Shown here one piece after another: positions 39,626 to 48,493 of a stretch of 64,000 nucleotides of DNA. The stretch is from Burkholderiales bacterium GJ-E10 (lineage in GTDB: Bacteria > Pseudomonadota > Gammaproteobacteria > Burkholderiales > Burkholderiaceae_F): positions 1,631,700-1,695,699 of the forward strand of contig AP014683.1 in the NCBI GenBank assembly GCA_000828975.1, in the 5' to 3' direction. The position numbers were made by a program, and so were the translations under genes. The notes under the pieces are model-generated. The model made no database searches. It saw nothing but the letters and a program-made list of their open reading frames with translations, and had not been told where the DNA came from. Every line of letters starts with the position of its first letter. Position 1 is the first letter of the stretch.

Positions 39626-40855
39626 TCAGCGCACGCGGACCGCGGCTCCCGTCGCCACCACCAGCAGCACCGCCACCGACGCCATCGCCCACGAAAAATG
39701 TCCGCCGTCGAGCAGGCGTCCGATCGCGAGCGGGATCGTCGCCACGCCGATATCGAGGCCCGAATAGACGAATCCGTACACGCGGCCGAACGCGGCGGCG
39801 CCGAACCGGGACGCCGCCGCCTGGCGGACCAGCAGATCACGGCTCGGCCCCGCGACCCCGGTGCCGAATCCCAGGATCGCCATCGCCGGCAGCAGCACCG
39901 CCACCGCCAACGCCTGCATCGCCAATTGCGCCGGCACCACGGCAGCCAGCAGCAACGCCACCGCAATGATGCGGTCGCTGCGCGCGACATGGCTCGCGAG
40001 AAATCCGCCCGCCAACATGCCCGCGGCGCTGCCGAGGAGATACGCCGTCAGCCCCGCGCTGCCCAGCGCGATCGTGATCGGGTACAGATGGGCCAGGATC
40101 GTGGGGGCAAAGTTCTGCAGGATTCCCGCCGCCCCGGTGGAAAAGTAGAAAAAGGCGAAGCAGGTCCAGACCGTTGCCGATCGCAGAAAACCGAACCGGC
40201 TCGATGCAGGCAAACCACCCGGTGCCGTCGGGCCACGCGTTCCGCCGCCGTGCGAGGCATGCGCCGGGGACACGGCGAGGTGACCGCGCTGCGTCCACAG
40301 GAAGCCGCCGACGAGTGCCGCAGCGGCGCCGGCGGCAAACCCCGCCGCATGCCAACCCGCCGCAGCGCCGACCGCGGCCATGAACGACGCCCCGGCCGCC
40401 CAGCCGAGGTTGCCGACCAGACCGTGCATCGCAAATGCGTGGCCCAGGCGGCCCGCCGACACCCGACGATTGAGAATTGTGAAATCGGCCGGATGGAAGA
40501 TCGAATTGCCGGCGCCGGCCAGCGCCGCCACGACCATCAGGCCGGCGTAGGAATGCGCGAACCCCAGCGCGCCCCCGGAAACGGCGAGCAAGGCGATCGC
40601 GCCCAACAACATGCGCAGCGCGCCCACGCGATCGACGGCAAACCCCGCCAACGCCTGCCCGGTGCCGCTCACCGCGAAAAACACCGTCGTCAGAAAGGCC
40701 ACGTCCGTAAACCGCAGCCCCAGATCGCGCATGATCCACGGAAACAGCGGCGGTAACAGCAGGTGGAAGAAGTGCGAGGTGCCGTGGGCCAGACTTACGA
40801 GTCCGACGGTGCTCGCATCCCCACGCCAGGTGCGCGAAAGCGTAGCGTCGTGCAT
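39626..40855 (-). CDS. Major facilitator superfamily transporter (Fsr-like)
   Basis: About 409 residues, twelve predicted helices with a hydrophilic central loop (AHASHGGGTRGPTAPGGLPA). Features such as SLAHGTSHFFHLLLPPLFP, a DRVG loop between helices 2 and 3 (GFAVDRVGALRML) and NSIFHPADFTIL resemble the fosmidomycin-resistance (Fsr) branch. An efflux role is likely; substrate unknown. Start at 40855 (MHDATLSRTW); the divergent DUF2863-type gene starts 37 bases away, so the promoters are close or overlap. Confidence 0.82.
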   Translation of the reverse strand: MHDATLSRTWRGDASTVGLVSLAHGTSHFFHLLLPPLFPWIMRDLGLRFTDVAFLTTVFFAVSGTGQALAGFAVDRVGALRMLLGAIALLAVSGGALGFAHSYAGLMVVAALAGAGNSIFHPADFTILNRRVSAGRLGHAFAMHGLVGNLGWAAGASFMAAVGAAAGWHAAGFAAGAAAALVGGFLWTQRGHLAVSPAHASHGGGTRGPTAPGGLPASSRFGFLRSATVWTCFAFFYFSTGAAGILQNFAPTILAHLYPITIALGSAGLTAYLLGSAAGMLAGGFLASHVARSDRIIAVALLLAAVVPAQLAMQALAVAVLLPAMAILGFGTGVAGPSRDLLVRQAAASRFGAAAFGRVYGFVYSGLDIGVATIPLAIGRLLDGGHFSWAMASVAVLLVVATGAAVRVR

Positions 40856-40892
40856 GGTGCGATAATAGACGGCTTTCCAACCGGAACTTCCC

Positions 40893-42083
40893 ATGCGCCG
40901 ATCGCGTTACTTTTCCCGCGCCCGCCACCACGCGGACGCGGAAACCTTGTCCAAACTCGCGCGCCGAATGTCCGAGTCCGGCAGCCGGATCGAGGATCGG
41001 ATCTGGGAGCGCCGTCTGGTCGAATTGATCAATGACCGGCTTTCCCGCGGCTTCGACGAGGTGATCGATGCCGCACTGGACGACCTGGCCACCAACCATG
41101 CCGGCGCGTACGACGACCTGGCCGATCTTGCCGAGTCCTGCGCCGAAAGCGGCGCAGTCGAAATCGAGGGCAAGCGCTACGAAGGCCTGTTGATCGCGCT
41201 GCCCGTGCTTGCCTGGTCGCGCTACAAGCTGCCGTCCGGCCCCCTCCCGTCGGCGGTGGTCGACAACGCGGCGGTGCAGATCGGCGCACACCTCGCTGCC
41301 CGCGGCGCGCGCTGTGCGGTCGCCGACACGTTCTACTCCATCGACCAACTGCCGGAATCGCTTGGCGAGGTGCGCGACGTCGCGGAGTCGCTGTTCGACG
41401 CTGCGACGCGCGGCCAACCGCTCAAGGTCGACCAGAAATCGCTGCGCGAGCCCATCCTCATGCTCGCCGACTCGCGCTACCTGCTCGCCGCCGTCGTCGT
41501 TCCGGAGGGCACGCCCGTGTATCACTGGCAGGAAACCGGCGTCGACCCCGACTCGAAATCCACGGCGGAACAAGCCTTCTCCGAGCAACTGACCAGCGTC
41601 CTGGCGCCGGTGATGACGGGATGCCGCTACCGCGTGCTGGCGCCCAACGCGTTCCACGCGGCGCTGCGTTTCGGCGACCGCGAACTGCGGGCGTTTTCGC
41701 TCGATGCCGCCGTGTCGTATCTCAAGCTCACCTACGAACTGCTGCCCACCTCCCTGCAGGCCACCATCGCACCGTATGAAAACAAGCGCGACCGGCCGGC
41801 GACCGAACTGCGGATCGGCATCTCGCGCGCCGACGACGACGATGCCGTGATCGAGGGCGTGGTCTGGCCGCTGCTGGGCGACGACGAAGAGCAGGCGACG
41901 GAAGAGGTGGAAGCGGCGATCAAACGCATGGGCATCCACAAGATCGTGACCCACGCGCACCGGTTCCCGCTCGAATACTGCGACGATTGCGGCGCGCCGA
42001 TGTTTCCCAACCCATCCGGCCACTCCGTGCATACGGAACCGATGGAAGATGAAGGCGACCGGCCGGCGAGTCCGCTGCACTGA
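40893..42083 (+). CDS. DUF2863-type protein (betaproteobacterial)
   Basis: 396 residues, soluble, no signal peptide. The N-terminal SESGSRIEDRIWERRLVELI and the overall layout match a family restricted, as far as I know, to betaproteobacteria and known as DUF2863. Function unknown. The C-terminus has a Cys pair and His (YCDDCGAPMFPNPSGHSVH) that could form a zinc knuckle, and an acidic stretch (LLGDDEEQATEEVEAA). It is followed after 18 bases by the SEC-C gene on the same strand, suggesting an operon. Confidence 0.75.
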   Translation: MRRSRYFSRARHHADAETLSKLARRMSESGSRIEDRIWERRLVELINDRLSRGFDEVIDAALDDLATNHAGAYDDLADLAESCAESGAVEIEGKRYEGLLIALPVLAWSRYKLPSGPLPSAVVDNAAVQIGAHLAARGARCAVADTFYSIDQLPESLGEVRDVAESLFDAATRGQPLKVDQKSLREPILMLADSRYLLAAVVVPEGTPVYHWQETGVDPDSKSTAEQAFSEQLTSVLAPVMTGCRYRVLAPNAFHAALRFGDRELRAFSLDAAVSYLKLTYELLPTSLQATIAPYENKRDRPATELRIGISRADDDDAVIEGVVWPLLGDDEEQATEEVEAAIKRMGIHKIVTHAHRFPLEYCDDCGAPMFPNPSGHSVHTEPMEDEGDRPASPLH

Positions 42084-42101
42084 AAGGCGACGGGATCCAC
42101 G

Positions 42102-42848
42102 ATGAAGATCGGCCGCAACGACGCCTGCCCCTGCGGCAGCGGAACGAAGTACAAGCGGTGCTGCATGGCCCGCGACCAGGCGCGGGAGGCGGAAGAACGC
42201 GAACACGCCGGTGCGACGGAGCGCGCGATCCGTTGGCTGGCCGAAACGCACCGCGACGCGATGGTCGCCGCGTATGAGACGCTGCGGATCTCCCTGGCCG
42301 GCGAATCGCGTCGCGCGGCCCTCGACGCCTTGGACGCGGAAACCCAGTCGCTGCTGCGGATCAACCTGATGGAATGGCTGCTTGCCGAAGGAAGCCTGGT
42401 GGGAGACGATGGACCGCGGCGGATTTCGGATCTGCTGCTCGGCGCACAGGAACTGGCGTGGACGCCGGGACAACGCGCTTGGCTGCAGCGCCTGTCGGAA
42501 CACCCGCTGCGTCTTTATGAGGTGCTGGACATCGTTCCCGGGCGCCAGATCACGTTGCGCGATGCGATCCTTCCCGACGCCGCACCCATCGTGATCGGCG
42601 ACACCTCGGTCAGCGAATGGGTCCCTGCGGGCTCGATGACCGGCCCGAGCTACGTCGCCTGCCGCGTGCTGCCGGGGCGCGAGGGCAACGAACTGTCCGG
42701 CGCGGCGTTTCCTTTCCCGCGGCTCACCGGCCCCGCGGTGGCGGCGATGCTGCGCACCGCCGTCGCCGAACCCGGGAAATCGGCCTCCGACATCGGCCGG
42801 GCGATCATGGCCGCGTGGGTCGAGCACCTGTTCACGGAACCGCAGTAG
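42102..42848 (+). CDS. SEC-C motif protein
   Basis: 248 residues. N-terminal SEC-C zinc motif GRNDACPCGSGTKYKRCC (CxCx8CC), an Arg/Glu-rich helix, then a helical domain and a C-terminal alpha/beta part (ITLRDAILPDAAPIVIGDTS) of unknown function. Similar SEC-C proteins of unknown role occur widely; zinc binding is likely. Probably co-transcribed with the DUF2863-type gene. Its 3' end overlaps the rRNA methyltransferase gene tail-to-tail by 17 bases. Confidence 0.78.
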   Translation: MKIGRNDACPCGSGTKYKRCCMARDQAREAEEREHAGATERAIRWLAETHRDAMVAAYETLRISLAGESRRAALDALDAETQSLLRINLMEWLLAEGSLVGDDGPRRISDLLLGAQELAWTPGQRAWLQRLSEHPLRLYEVLDIVPGRQITLRDAILPDAAPIVIGDTSVSEWVPAGSMTGPSYVACRVLPGREGNELSGAAFPFPRLTGPAVAAMLRTAVAEPGKSASDIGRAIMAAWVEHLFTEPQ

Positions 42849-43698
42849 GGGACGCGGCACGCGCCTCGTCCGGGCGCCGCGAAGCCGGGAGATCCACCAC
42901 CCGGCGCCGACGCTCGAACAGGCACACCGCCGCAGCGGCGGCAACGTTGAGCGACTCCACCGAGCCACTGGTCGGGATGCAGACGCGCCGCGCGCACACC
43001 GCGAGGGACTCCGCGGTGATCCCCGCTCCCTCGCCGCCCAGGATCCAGCCTACCGGACCACCCGCGGGCAGATCGGTTTCCCACAAGGTTGCGGCGCCGT
43101 GCGCAACGGCGGCGATCCACTCGCCCCGGAGCATGGCGGGCAGATCGTGCGCCGCGACGTGCTCATGAATGGCGATCCGGAAATGGGCTCCCATGCCGGA
43201 TCGCAACACTTTCGGCGCCCAGAGGCCGGCGGTATTCGCCGACGCCAGCACATGGCGGATCCCTGCCGCCGCCGCGGTGCGCAACAGCGTGCCGGCATTG
43301 CCGGGGTCCTGGACGCCATCCAGATACAGAAGATCCTCGTCGGCGGCATGCAGGCGCTCCGGACGCGGCACCGGCACCAGCAGCGTCAGACCGGCGCCGC
43401 GTTCCACCGGCGCGATCCGGTCATACAGCGCCGGAGCGATTTCGTAGCACGGCAGCGGGCTGCCGCCCGATGCGGCGCGCGCACGCAGCAGGTCCTGCAC
43501 CATCGCCGCCACCGCGCCCTGCGCCGCACCGCGACGCAGGAGGATCGCGTCGACGGGAAACCCCGCATCCCGCGCCGCCTGCGCCAAATGAAGCCCTTCC
43601 GCCAAGGCCTGGCCGAACTCGCGCACAGCCCGCGGCGCCGTCGCGACCCGCAACCAGCGGCGGTACGACGGGTTCGATTCAGAGGTGATCTCGATCAC
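42832..43698 (-). CDS. SpoU/TrmH-family RNA 2'-O-methyltransferase
   Basis: About 288 residues. SPOUT enzyme that methylates ribose 2'-OH using SAM. N-terminal RNA-binding domain (residues 1-110), then the knotted catalytic domain with motif 1 [20 protein letters not shown], motif 2 [11 protein letters not shown] and motif 3 [20 protein letters not shown]. Target (23S rRNA or tRNA) not decided. ATG at 43698 overlaps the rnhB stop in ATGA. It closes the long lpx operon. Confidence 0.88.
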   Translation of the reverse strand: MIEITSESNPSYRRWLRVATAPRAVREFGQALAEGLHLAQAARDAGFPVDAILLRRGAAQGAVAAMVQDLLRARAASGGSPLPCYEIAPALYDRIAPVERGAGLTLLVPVPRPERLHAADEDLLYLDGVQDPGNAGTLLRTAAAAGIRHVLASANTAGLWAPKVLRSGMGAHFRIAIHEHVAAHDLPAMLRGEWIAAVAHGAATLWETDLPAGGPVGWILGGEGAGITAESLAVCARRVCIPTSGSVESLNVAAAAAVCLFERRRRVVDLPASRRPDEARAASPTAVP

Positions 43699-44291
43699 GG
43701 CCGGAACCAGTCCAGGCTACGGTCGGCACGCGCCGCCGCTTCGCGTACCGGCGCGAAGGAACGGCGGTGCGCCGCACATGGCCCGCGCTCGCGCAGCAGC
43801 GCCAGGTGCCGCGGCGTGGGGTAGCCGAAATGGTCGGCGAATCCATACCCCGGATACTGTGCATCGAGCGCCCGCAACAGCGCATCCCGATGGGTTTTGG
43901 CAAGGATCGAGGCGCAACTGATTGCGGGCTCGGTGGCGTCGCCGCCGACGATCGCGCGCGCGCCGATGGCAAGTCGCGGCAACGTGTTGCCGTCGATCAG
44001 CGCGAATTCGGCAGCGGGCGACAGCGCCTCGACGGCGCGGCGCATCGCCAGCAGGCTTGCCTGCAGGATGTTGTGCGTATCGATCTCCTCCACCGTCGCG
44101 ACCGCCACGCTCCAGGCCAATGCCCGCTCCCGCACCGCCTCCGCCAGGTGCTCGCGCTGCCGCGCCGACAGGCGTTTCGAGTCGCGCGCTCCATCGACCG
44201 GTCGGTCCGGATGCAGGATCACCGCCGCAGCGACGACCGGGCCGGCCAGCGGCCCGCGGCCCGCCTCATCGACACCGGCGACATATTTCAC
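43695..44291 (-). CDS. rnhB: Ribonuclease HII
   Basis: Cuts RNA in RNA/DNA hybrids, including single ribonucleotides misinserted in DNA. About 198 residues. Catalytic acids in [14 protein letters not shown] (Asp-Glu), ALIDGN and [16 protein letters not shown] (Ser-Ile-Leu-Ala-Lys region). Start is the GTG at 44291, overlapping the lpxB stop in GTGA, and the stop overlaps the next start; a longer frame upstream is antisense-like. The order lpxB-rnhB is conserved in proteobacteria. Confidence 0.95.
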   Translation of the reverse strand: MKYVAGVDEAGRGPLAGPVVAAAVILHPDRPVDGARDSKRLSARQREHLAEAVRERALAWSVAVATVEEIDTHNILQASLLAMRRAVEALSPAAEFALIDGNTLPRLAIGARAIVGGDATEPAISCASILAKTHRDALLRALDAQYPGYGFADHFGYPTPRHLALLRERGPCAAHRRSFAPVREAAARADRSLDWFRP

Positions 44292-45466
44292 CCTTGCCCC
44301 TTCCTTCGCGCCGTTTCCATCGTCTGCAGAATCGCCGCCGTCGCCAGGGCCGGCGTATCGCGCTGCAACGACTCGTGCATGACGCAATAGTGCTCGTGGA
44401 GACGCCGCCGGCCGGCTTCGTCGGCGAGCACGTCGAGCAGGGCCCGGGCGATCGCCGGTGCCGTCGCCCGCTCCTGCAACAATTCCGGCACGATCGCCGC
44501 GCCGGCCAGGATGTTGGGCAATCCCACCCACGGAAGGTAGCCACCGATCCGCCGCATGATCCACGCCGACGACACCGGCATGCGATAGGCGATCACCATG
44601 GGACGTTTGTAGAGCGCCGCTTCCAGCGTCGCCGTGCCGCTGGCGACCAGCACCGCATCGCAGGCTTCCAGGCAGTCATGGGAGCGGCCATCGAACCAGT
44701 GCAGGCGCTCCTGCACCTCCGGGCGCGACGCGATCTGCGATTCCACCATCGCCCGCAGGCTGCGATCGGCCACCGGCAGCAGGAACCGCGCGGCGGGATG
44801 CGCGCGTGCGATCTCCCGCGCCGCGTCCAGGAACACCGGACCGATGTACTCCACCTCGGCACGCCGGCTTCCCGGCAGCAGCGCGACGATCGGCGACCCT
44901 TTTCCGGCAGATCCGTCCAGCCCCAGCCGCGCGCGGGCGGCATCTGCATCCGGATTCATCGGAATCTCGCTCGCCATCGGATGACCGACATAGCTCGCCG
45001 GGATCCCGGCCCGATCGTAGATCTCCTGCTCGAACGGAAACACCAGCAGCACGCGGTCGGCGGCCTTGCGGATCCGCTCGATGCGCCCGCCGCGCCACGC
45101 CCAGATCGACGGGCTCACGTAGTGCACCGTCGGGATCCCCGCGCCCCGCGCCTTGGCCTCCAGCGCGAGGTTGAAATCCGGCGAGTCGACCCCGACCAGT
45201 GCCGCACAGCGGCTCGCGACCAGCCGCTCGAACACGCCCCGGCGCAGCCGCAACAGTCGGGGCAGCTCCCGCAGGACCTCGACGTACCCGCGCACGGAAA
45301 GCTCGCGCACGTGATGCCACGCCTCGCAGCCCGCCGCGATCATGCGATCGCCCGCGATTCCCGCCGCGGCGTACGGCGGATCGTGCCGCCGCAGCGCCGC
45401 CACCACCGGCGCCGCGAGCAGATCCCCCGACGCCTCTCCGGCCACGAATGCAATTCGCTCGGACAT
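44288..45466 (-). CDS. lpxB: Lipid A disaccharide synthase LpxB
   Basis: Glycosyltransferase that joins UDP-diacylglucosamine and lipid X into the lipid A disaccharide. About 392 residues. [20 protein letters not shown] near the N-terminus, [37 protein letters not shown], and [13 protein letters not shown] are family motifs. Peripheral inner-membrane enzyme. Preceded by lpxA with 27 bases between, followed by rnhB with a 4-base overlap. Confidence 0.96.
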   Translation of the reverse strand: MSERIAFVAGEASGDLLAAPVVAALRRHDPPYAAAGIAGDRMIAAGCEAWHHVRELSVRGYVEVLRELPRLLRLRRGVFERLVASRCAALVGVDSPDFNLALEAKARGAGIPTVHYVSPSIWAWRGGRIERIRKAADRVLLVFPFEQEIYDRAGIPASYVGHPMASEIPMNPDADAARARLGLDGSAGKGSPIVALLPGSRRAEVEYIGPVFLDAAREIARAHPAARFLLPVADRSLRAMVESQIASRPEVQERLHWFDGRSHDCLEACDAVLVASGTATLEAALYKRPMVIAYRMPVSSAWIMRRIGGYLPWVGLPNILAGAAIVPELLQERATAPAIARALLDVLADEAGRRRLHEHYCVMHESLQRDTPALATAAILQTMETARRKGQG

Positions 45467-45493
45467 ACGGAACGATTCGACGCCCGGCGGCTG

Positions 45494-46285
45494 CTAGCGG
45501 ACGATCCCCCGCCCCGGCACCGCCAGAAACTCGGTGAAGACCCGCAGCACCGCGGCGCAATCCTCCGCAAGTCCGGCGATCCGCGACTCCAGCGTCGCGC
45601 GTGCCTCGGCGAGCGGCAGATTTTCCCGATACACCGTGCGATACGCGCGCCGCAGTTCCCCAATCGCGTCCGCCGAAAAGCCGCGCCGCCGCAGGCCCTC
45701 GACATGAACGCCATGGGCCTGCGCCGGATTGCCGCTGCACATCACGTAGGGCGGGAGATCCTGCAACAGGATCGTGCCGCCGCCGCACATCGTATGCACG
45801 CCCACCCGCACGAACTGATGCACGGCCGACATGCCGCCGATGATCGCGTAGTCGGCCACCTGCACGTGTCCGGCCAGCTGTACCGCGTTGGCGAGAATCG
45901 TGTTGCTGCCCACGACGCAGTCATGCGCCACGTGCACGTAGCCCATGATCCAGTTGTCCGACCCGATCCGGGTCACGCCGCCGCCCTGCACCGTCCCGGT
46001 GTTGATCAGGCAGTGCTCGCGAAACAGGTTGCCGTCGCCGATGATGAGCTGCGTGTCTTCGCCGGCATATTTCTTGTCCTGCGGTTCGGTGCCAATCGAG
46101 CTGAAGGGGAAAATGCGGTTGCGGGCGCCGAGGACGGTGTTCCCCGCTACTACGGCGTGCGCACCGATCGAGGTTCCGGGCCCGACCCGCACCTTCGCGC
46201 CGATCACCGCATACGGCCCGACGTCGACACCCTCGGCCAGTTCCGCACCGTGCTCGACGATCGCCGTCGCATGTACCTTGGCCAT
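45494..46285 (-). CDS. lpxA: UDP-N-acetylglucosamine acyltransferase LpxA
   Basis: First step of lipid A synthesis: acyl transfer from acyl-ACP to the 3-OH of UDP-GlcNAc. About 263 residues. Left-handed beta-helix of hexapeptide repeats; catalytic His in [25 protein letters not shown] is family-specific. The C-terminal helical domain follows. It starts four bases after the fabZ stop. Confidence 0.96.
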   Translation of the reverse strand: MAKVHATAIVEHGAELAEGVDVGPYAVIGAKVRVGPGTSIGAHAVVAGNTVLGARNRIFPFSSIGTEPQDKKYAGEDTQLIIGDGNLFREHCLINTGTVQGGGVTRIGSDNWIMGYVHVAHDCVVGSNTILANAVQLAGHVQVADYAIIGGMSAVHQFVRVGVHTMCGGGTILLQDLPPYVMCSGNPAQAHGVHVEGLRRRGFSADAIGELRRAYRTVYRENLPLAEARATLESRIAGLAEDCAAVLRVFTEFLAVPGRGIVR

Positions 46286-46288
46286 CGA

Positions 46289-46798
46289 TCAGGCCCCCGG
46301 ACCATTGCACAAGCCGCCGGAGGCCTCCGCGCCAGCCGCGCCGCCGTCGGTGCCGGGCGCTTCGATCTGCCGATACGCGCACATCAACTCCGCCTCGCAG
46401 GCGACTTGTCCGTCGACCAGCGTCCGGCCGATGAACTTGGCGATGCCGCGCATCTCGCGTTCCATCGTCACCTCCAGGCGCATTTGGTCACCGGGCATGA
46501 TCGGCCGCTTGAAACGCGCCTTGTCGATGCCCGCGAAGTAATAGAGCCCGTCGGAATGCGCCTTCTGTCCATGCGTCACGAACGCCAGGATCGCCGCCGC
46601 CTGCGCCATCGATTCGAGGATCAGGACCCCGGGCATGACCGGATAGTGGGGGAAATGCCCGGTGAACACCGGCTCGTTGGCCGACACGTTCTTGAGCGCG
46701 ACGATGCGCTTTCCGGATTCCACCTCCAGCACCCGATCGACCAGGATGATTGGGAAGCGGTGGGGCAGCAGGGACAGGATTTCGCGAATGTCCATCAT
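46289..46798 (-). CDS. fabZ: 3-hydroxyacyl-ACP dehydratase FabZ
   Basis: Hot-dog-fold dehydratase of fatty-acid elongation, competing with LpxA and LpxD for hydroxyacyl-ACP. About 169 residues, longer than usual because of a C-terminal Gly/Ala tail ([15 protein letters not shown]). Core motifs [34 protein letters not shown] (active-site His) and LESMAQAAA (Glu). The ATG at 46798 overlaps the lpxD stop in ATGA; the next codon is also ATG. Confidence 0.95.
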   Translation of the reverse strand: MMDIREILSLLPHRFPIILVDRVLEVESGKRIVALKNVSANEPVFTGHFPHYPVMPGVLILESMAQAAAILAFVTHGQKAHSDGLYYFAGIDKARFKRPIMPGDQMRLEVTMEREMRGIAKFIGRTLVDGQVACEAELMCAYRQIEAPGTDGGAAGAEASGGLCNGPGA

Positions 46799-47919
46799 GA
46801 TGTTTTCTCGTCTTGATCGCCCGACCCAGGGGCGTTGGCAGGGTTCGATTTCTGCAGGGCTTCCAGCCGGCGGATGCGATCGCGCAGCTCGACCAGATGC
46901 CGCAACAGCGCCGCATTGCGTTCCCAGTCGCGGTTGCGCATCATCGGGAACACGCCGGTGTAGAAATCCGGCTCGCGCAGACTGCGCGAAACCAGCGTGC
47001 CGGCGGCGACGATCGTGCCGTCGACGATCTGCAGATGACCATGGATCATCGCCGCACCGCCGATCTGGCAGTTGCGGCCGATGACGGCGCTGCCGGCGAT
47101 CCCGACGCAGCCTGCGATTGCCGTATGCGCGCCGATCCGGCAATTGTGTCCGATCTGCACCTGGTTGTCGATTTTCACGCCGTCCTCGACGACCGTGTCC
47201 TCCGCCGAGCCGCGGTCGATCGTCGTGTTCGCGCCGATCTCGACGTCGTCCCCGATGCGGACGATCCCGGTTTGCGGAATCTTCACCCAGGTGCCGCGCA
47301 AGGGCGCGAATCCGAACCCATCGGCGCCAATCACTGCGCCCGAATGGATGATCGCCCGGCGACCGATCCGGCAGCCGGCGTAGATCTGCACTCCGCCGTA
47401 CAGCCGGCTCTCCGCGCCGACCTGCACTCCGGAACCCAGTACGCAACCGGGTCCGATCCAAGCACCGGCCTCGACCACCGCCCCCGCCCCGACGACGGCA
47501 TGGGCGTCGATCCGCGCCGCCGGATCGATCCGGGCGTCGGGCGCGACGGCCGCACTTGCGGCGCAGCCCGGCACCACCGTCTCCGCCGAGGCAAGCGCCT
47601 GCGCCGCAAAGGCATACCACGCATAGGGCGCATCGCAAACGATCAGCGCGCCGTGCGCCCGCCCTTCCGGAAACAATGCCGCGCAGTCCGCACCGGACAG
47701 CACGATCGCGCCCGCGCCGCTCTGCGCCGCCATGGCGCGGTAGCGCGGATTGGAAAGAAACGCAAGATCCCCGGGCCCCGCGGCGTCGAGCGCGGCGGTG
47801 CCGGATACGGCCACGCCTGCCCCGCCCTGCGGCACGGCCACGAGCGCCCCGTGGCTTCGCCGTTGCACCTCGGCGATCAGATCAGCGACCGAAAATGTCC
47901 CGCCAGGCGCCTCCGCCAT
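46795..47919 (-). CDS. lpxD: UDP-3-O-acylglucosamine N-acyltransferase LpxD
   Basis: Third step of lipid A synthesis, N-acylation of UDP-3-O-acyl-glucosamine. About 374 residues. N-terminal uridine-binding domain ([14 protein letters not shown]), then hexapeptide beta-helix ([40 protein letters not shown], catalytic His in QIGHNCRIG) and a C-terminal helix ([20 protein letters not shown]). Start at 47919, four bases after the ompH stop. Confidence 0.95.
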   Translation of the reverse strand: MAEAPGGTFSVADLIAEVQRRSHGALVAVPQGGAGVAVSGTAALDAAGPGDLAFLSNPRYRAMAAQSGAGAIVLSGADCAALFPEGRAHGALIVCDAPYAWYAFAAQALASAETVVPGCAASAAVAPDARIDPAARIDAHAVVGAGAVVEAGAWIGPGCVLGSGVQVGAESRLYGGVQIYAGCRIGRRAIIHSGAVIGADGFGFAPLRGTWVKIPQTGIVRIGDDVEIGANTTIDRGSAEDTVVEDGVKIDNQVQIGHNCRIGAHTAIAGCVGIAGSAVIGRNCQIGGAAMIHGHLQIVDGTIVAAGTLVSRSLREPDFYTGVFPMMRNRDWERNAALLRHLVELRDRIRRLEALQKSNPANAPGSGDQDEKTS

Positions 47920-47923
47920 CGGC

Positions 47924-48442
47924 TCAATGGGCGTTCTGATCCAGGGCCTTGAGCACCTGGTCGGTGATGTCGATCTTCGGGTTGACGTACACCGCATCCT
48001 GCAGGATCACGTCATATTTTTGCTGCTGGGCGATCTGGCGCACGATCCGCTGCGCGTTGCCGAGCAACGTCTGCAACTCCTCGTTCTTGCGCTGATTAAG
48101 GTCGTCCTGGAATTCGCGACGCTTGCGCTGGAACTCGATGTCCATCTCCTGCAGCGCGCGCTGGCGCTGCGCCCGCTGGGCGTCCGTGAGCACCGGACCA
48201 TCCTTCTCGAACTGGTCGGCCGCCGCCTTGAGCTTGGCGCTCATGGCCTGGAGTTCCTTGTCGCGGGGTGCGAATTCCTGGGAAAGCCGTTCCTCCGCCG
48301 CCTTGGCCGCCGTGGACTCGCGCATGATGCGCTCGGTGCTGACATAGCCGATCTTGACCACCGGGTCGGCAATGACCGCTGGCGCGGCCGACGCCAAAAG
48401 GACGGCCAGCATTCCCGCTGCCAGCCATTTCGTACGTTGCAT
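47924..48442 (-). CDS. ompH: Periplasmic chaperone OmpH/Skp
   Basis: About 172 residues. Signal peptide ([20 protein letters not shown], cleavage near VIA-DPV), then [14 protein letters not shown] and a long charged coiled coil ([20 protein letters not shown] onward) that forms the tentacles of the Skp trimer. It holds unfolded outer-membrane proteins for BamA. Start at 48442 fits the signal peptide. Located 51 bases after bamA, as in most proteobacteria. Confidence 0.93.
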   Translation of the reverse strand: MQRTKWLAAGMLAVLLASAAPAVIADPVVKIGYVSTERIMRESTAAKAAEERLSQEFAPRDKELQAMSAKLKAAADQFEKDGPVLTDAQRAQRQRALQEMDIEFQRKRREFQDDLNQRKNEELQTLLGNAQRIVRQIAQQQKYDVILQDAVYVNPKIDITDQVLKALDQNAH

Positions 48443-48493
48443 CGAAGTCCCTTCGGAGTGTGGATGGCGGAATTCTGCCACAGCGCCGAGCGG

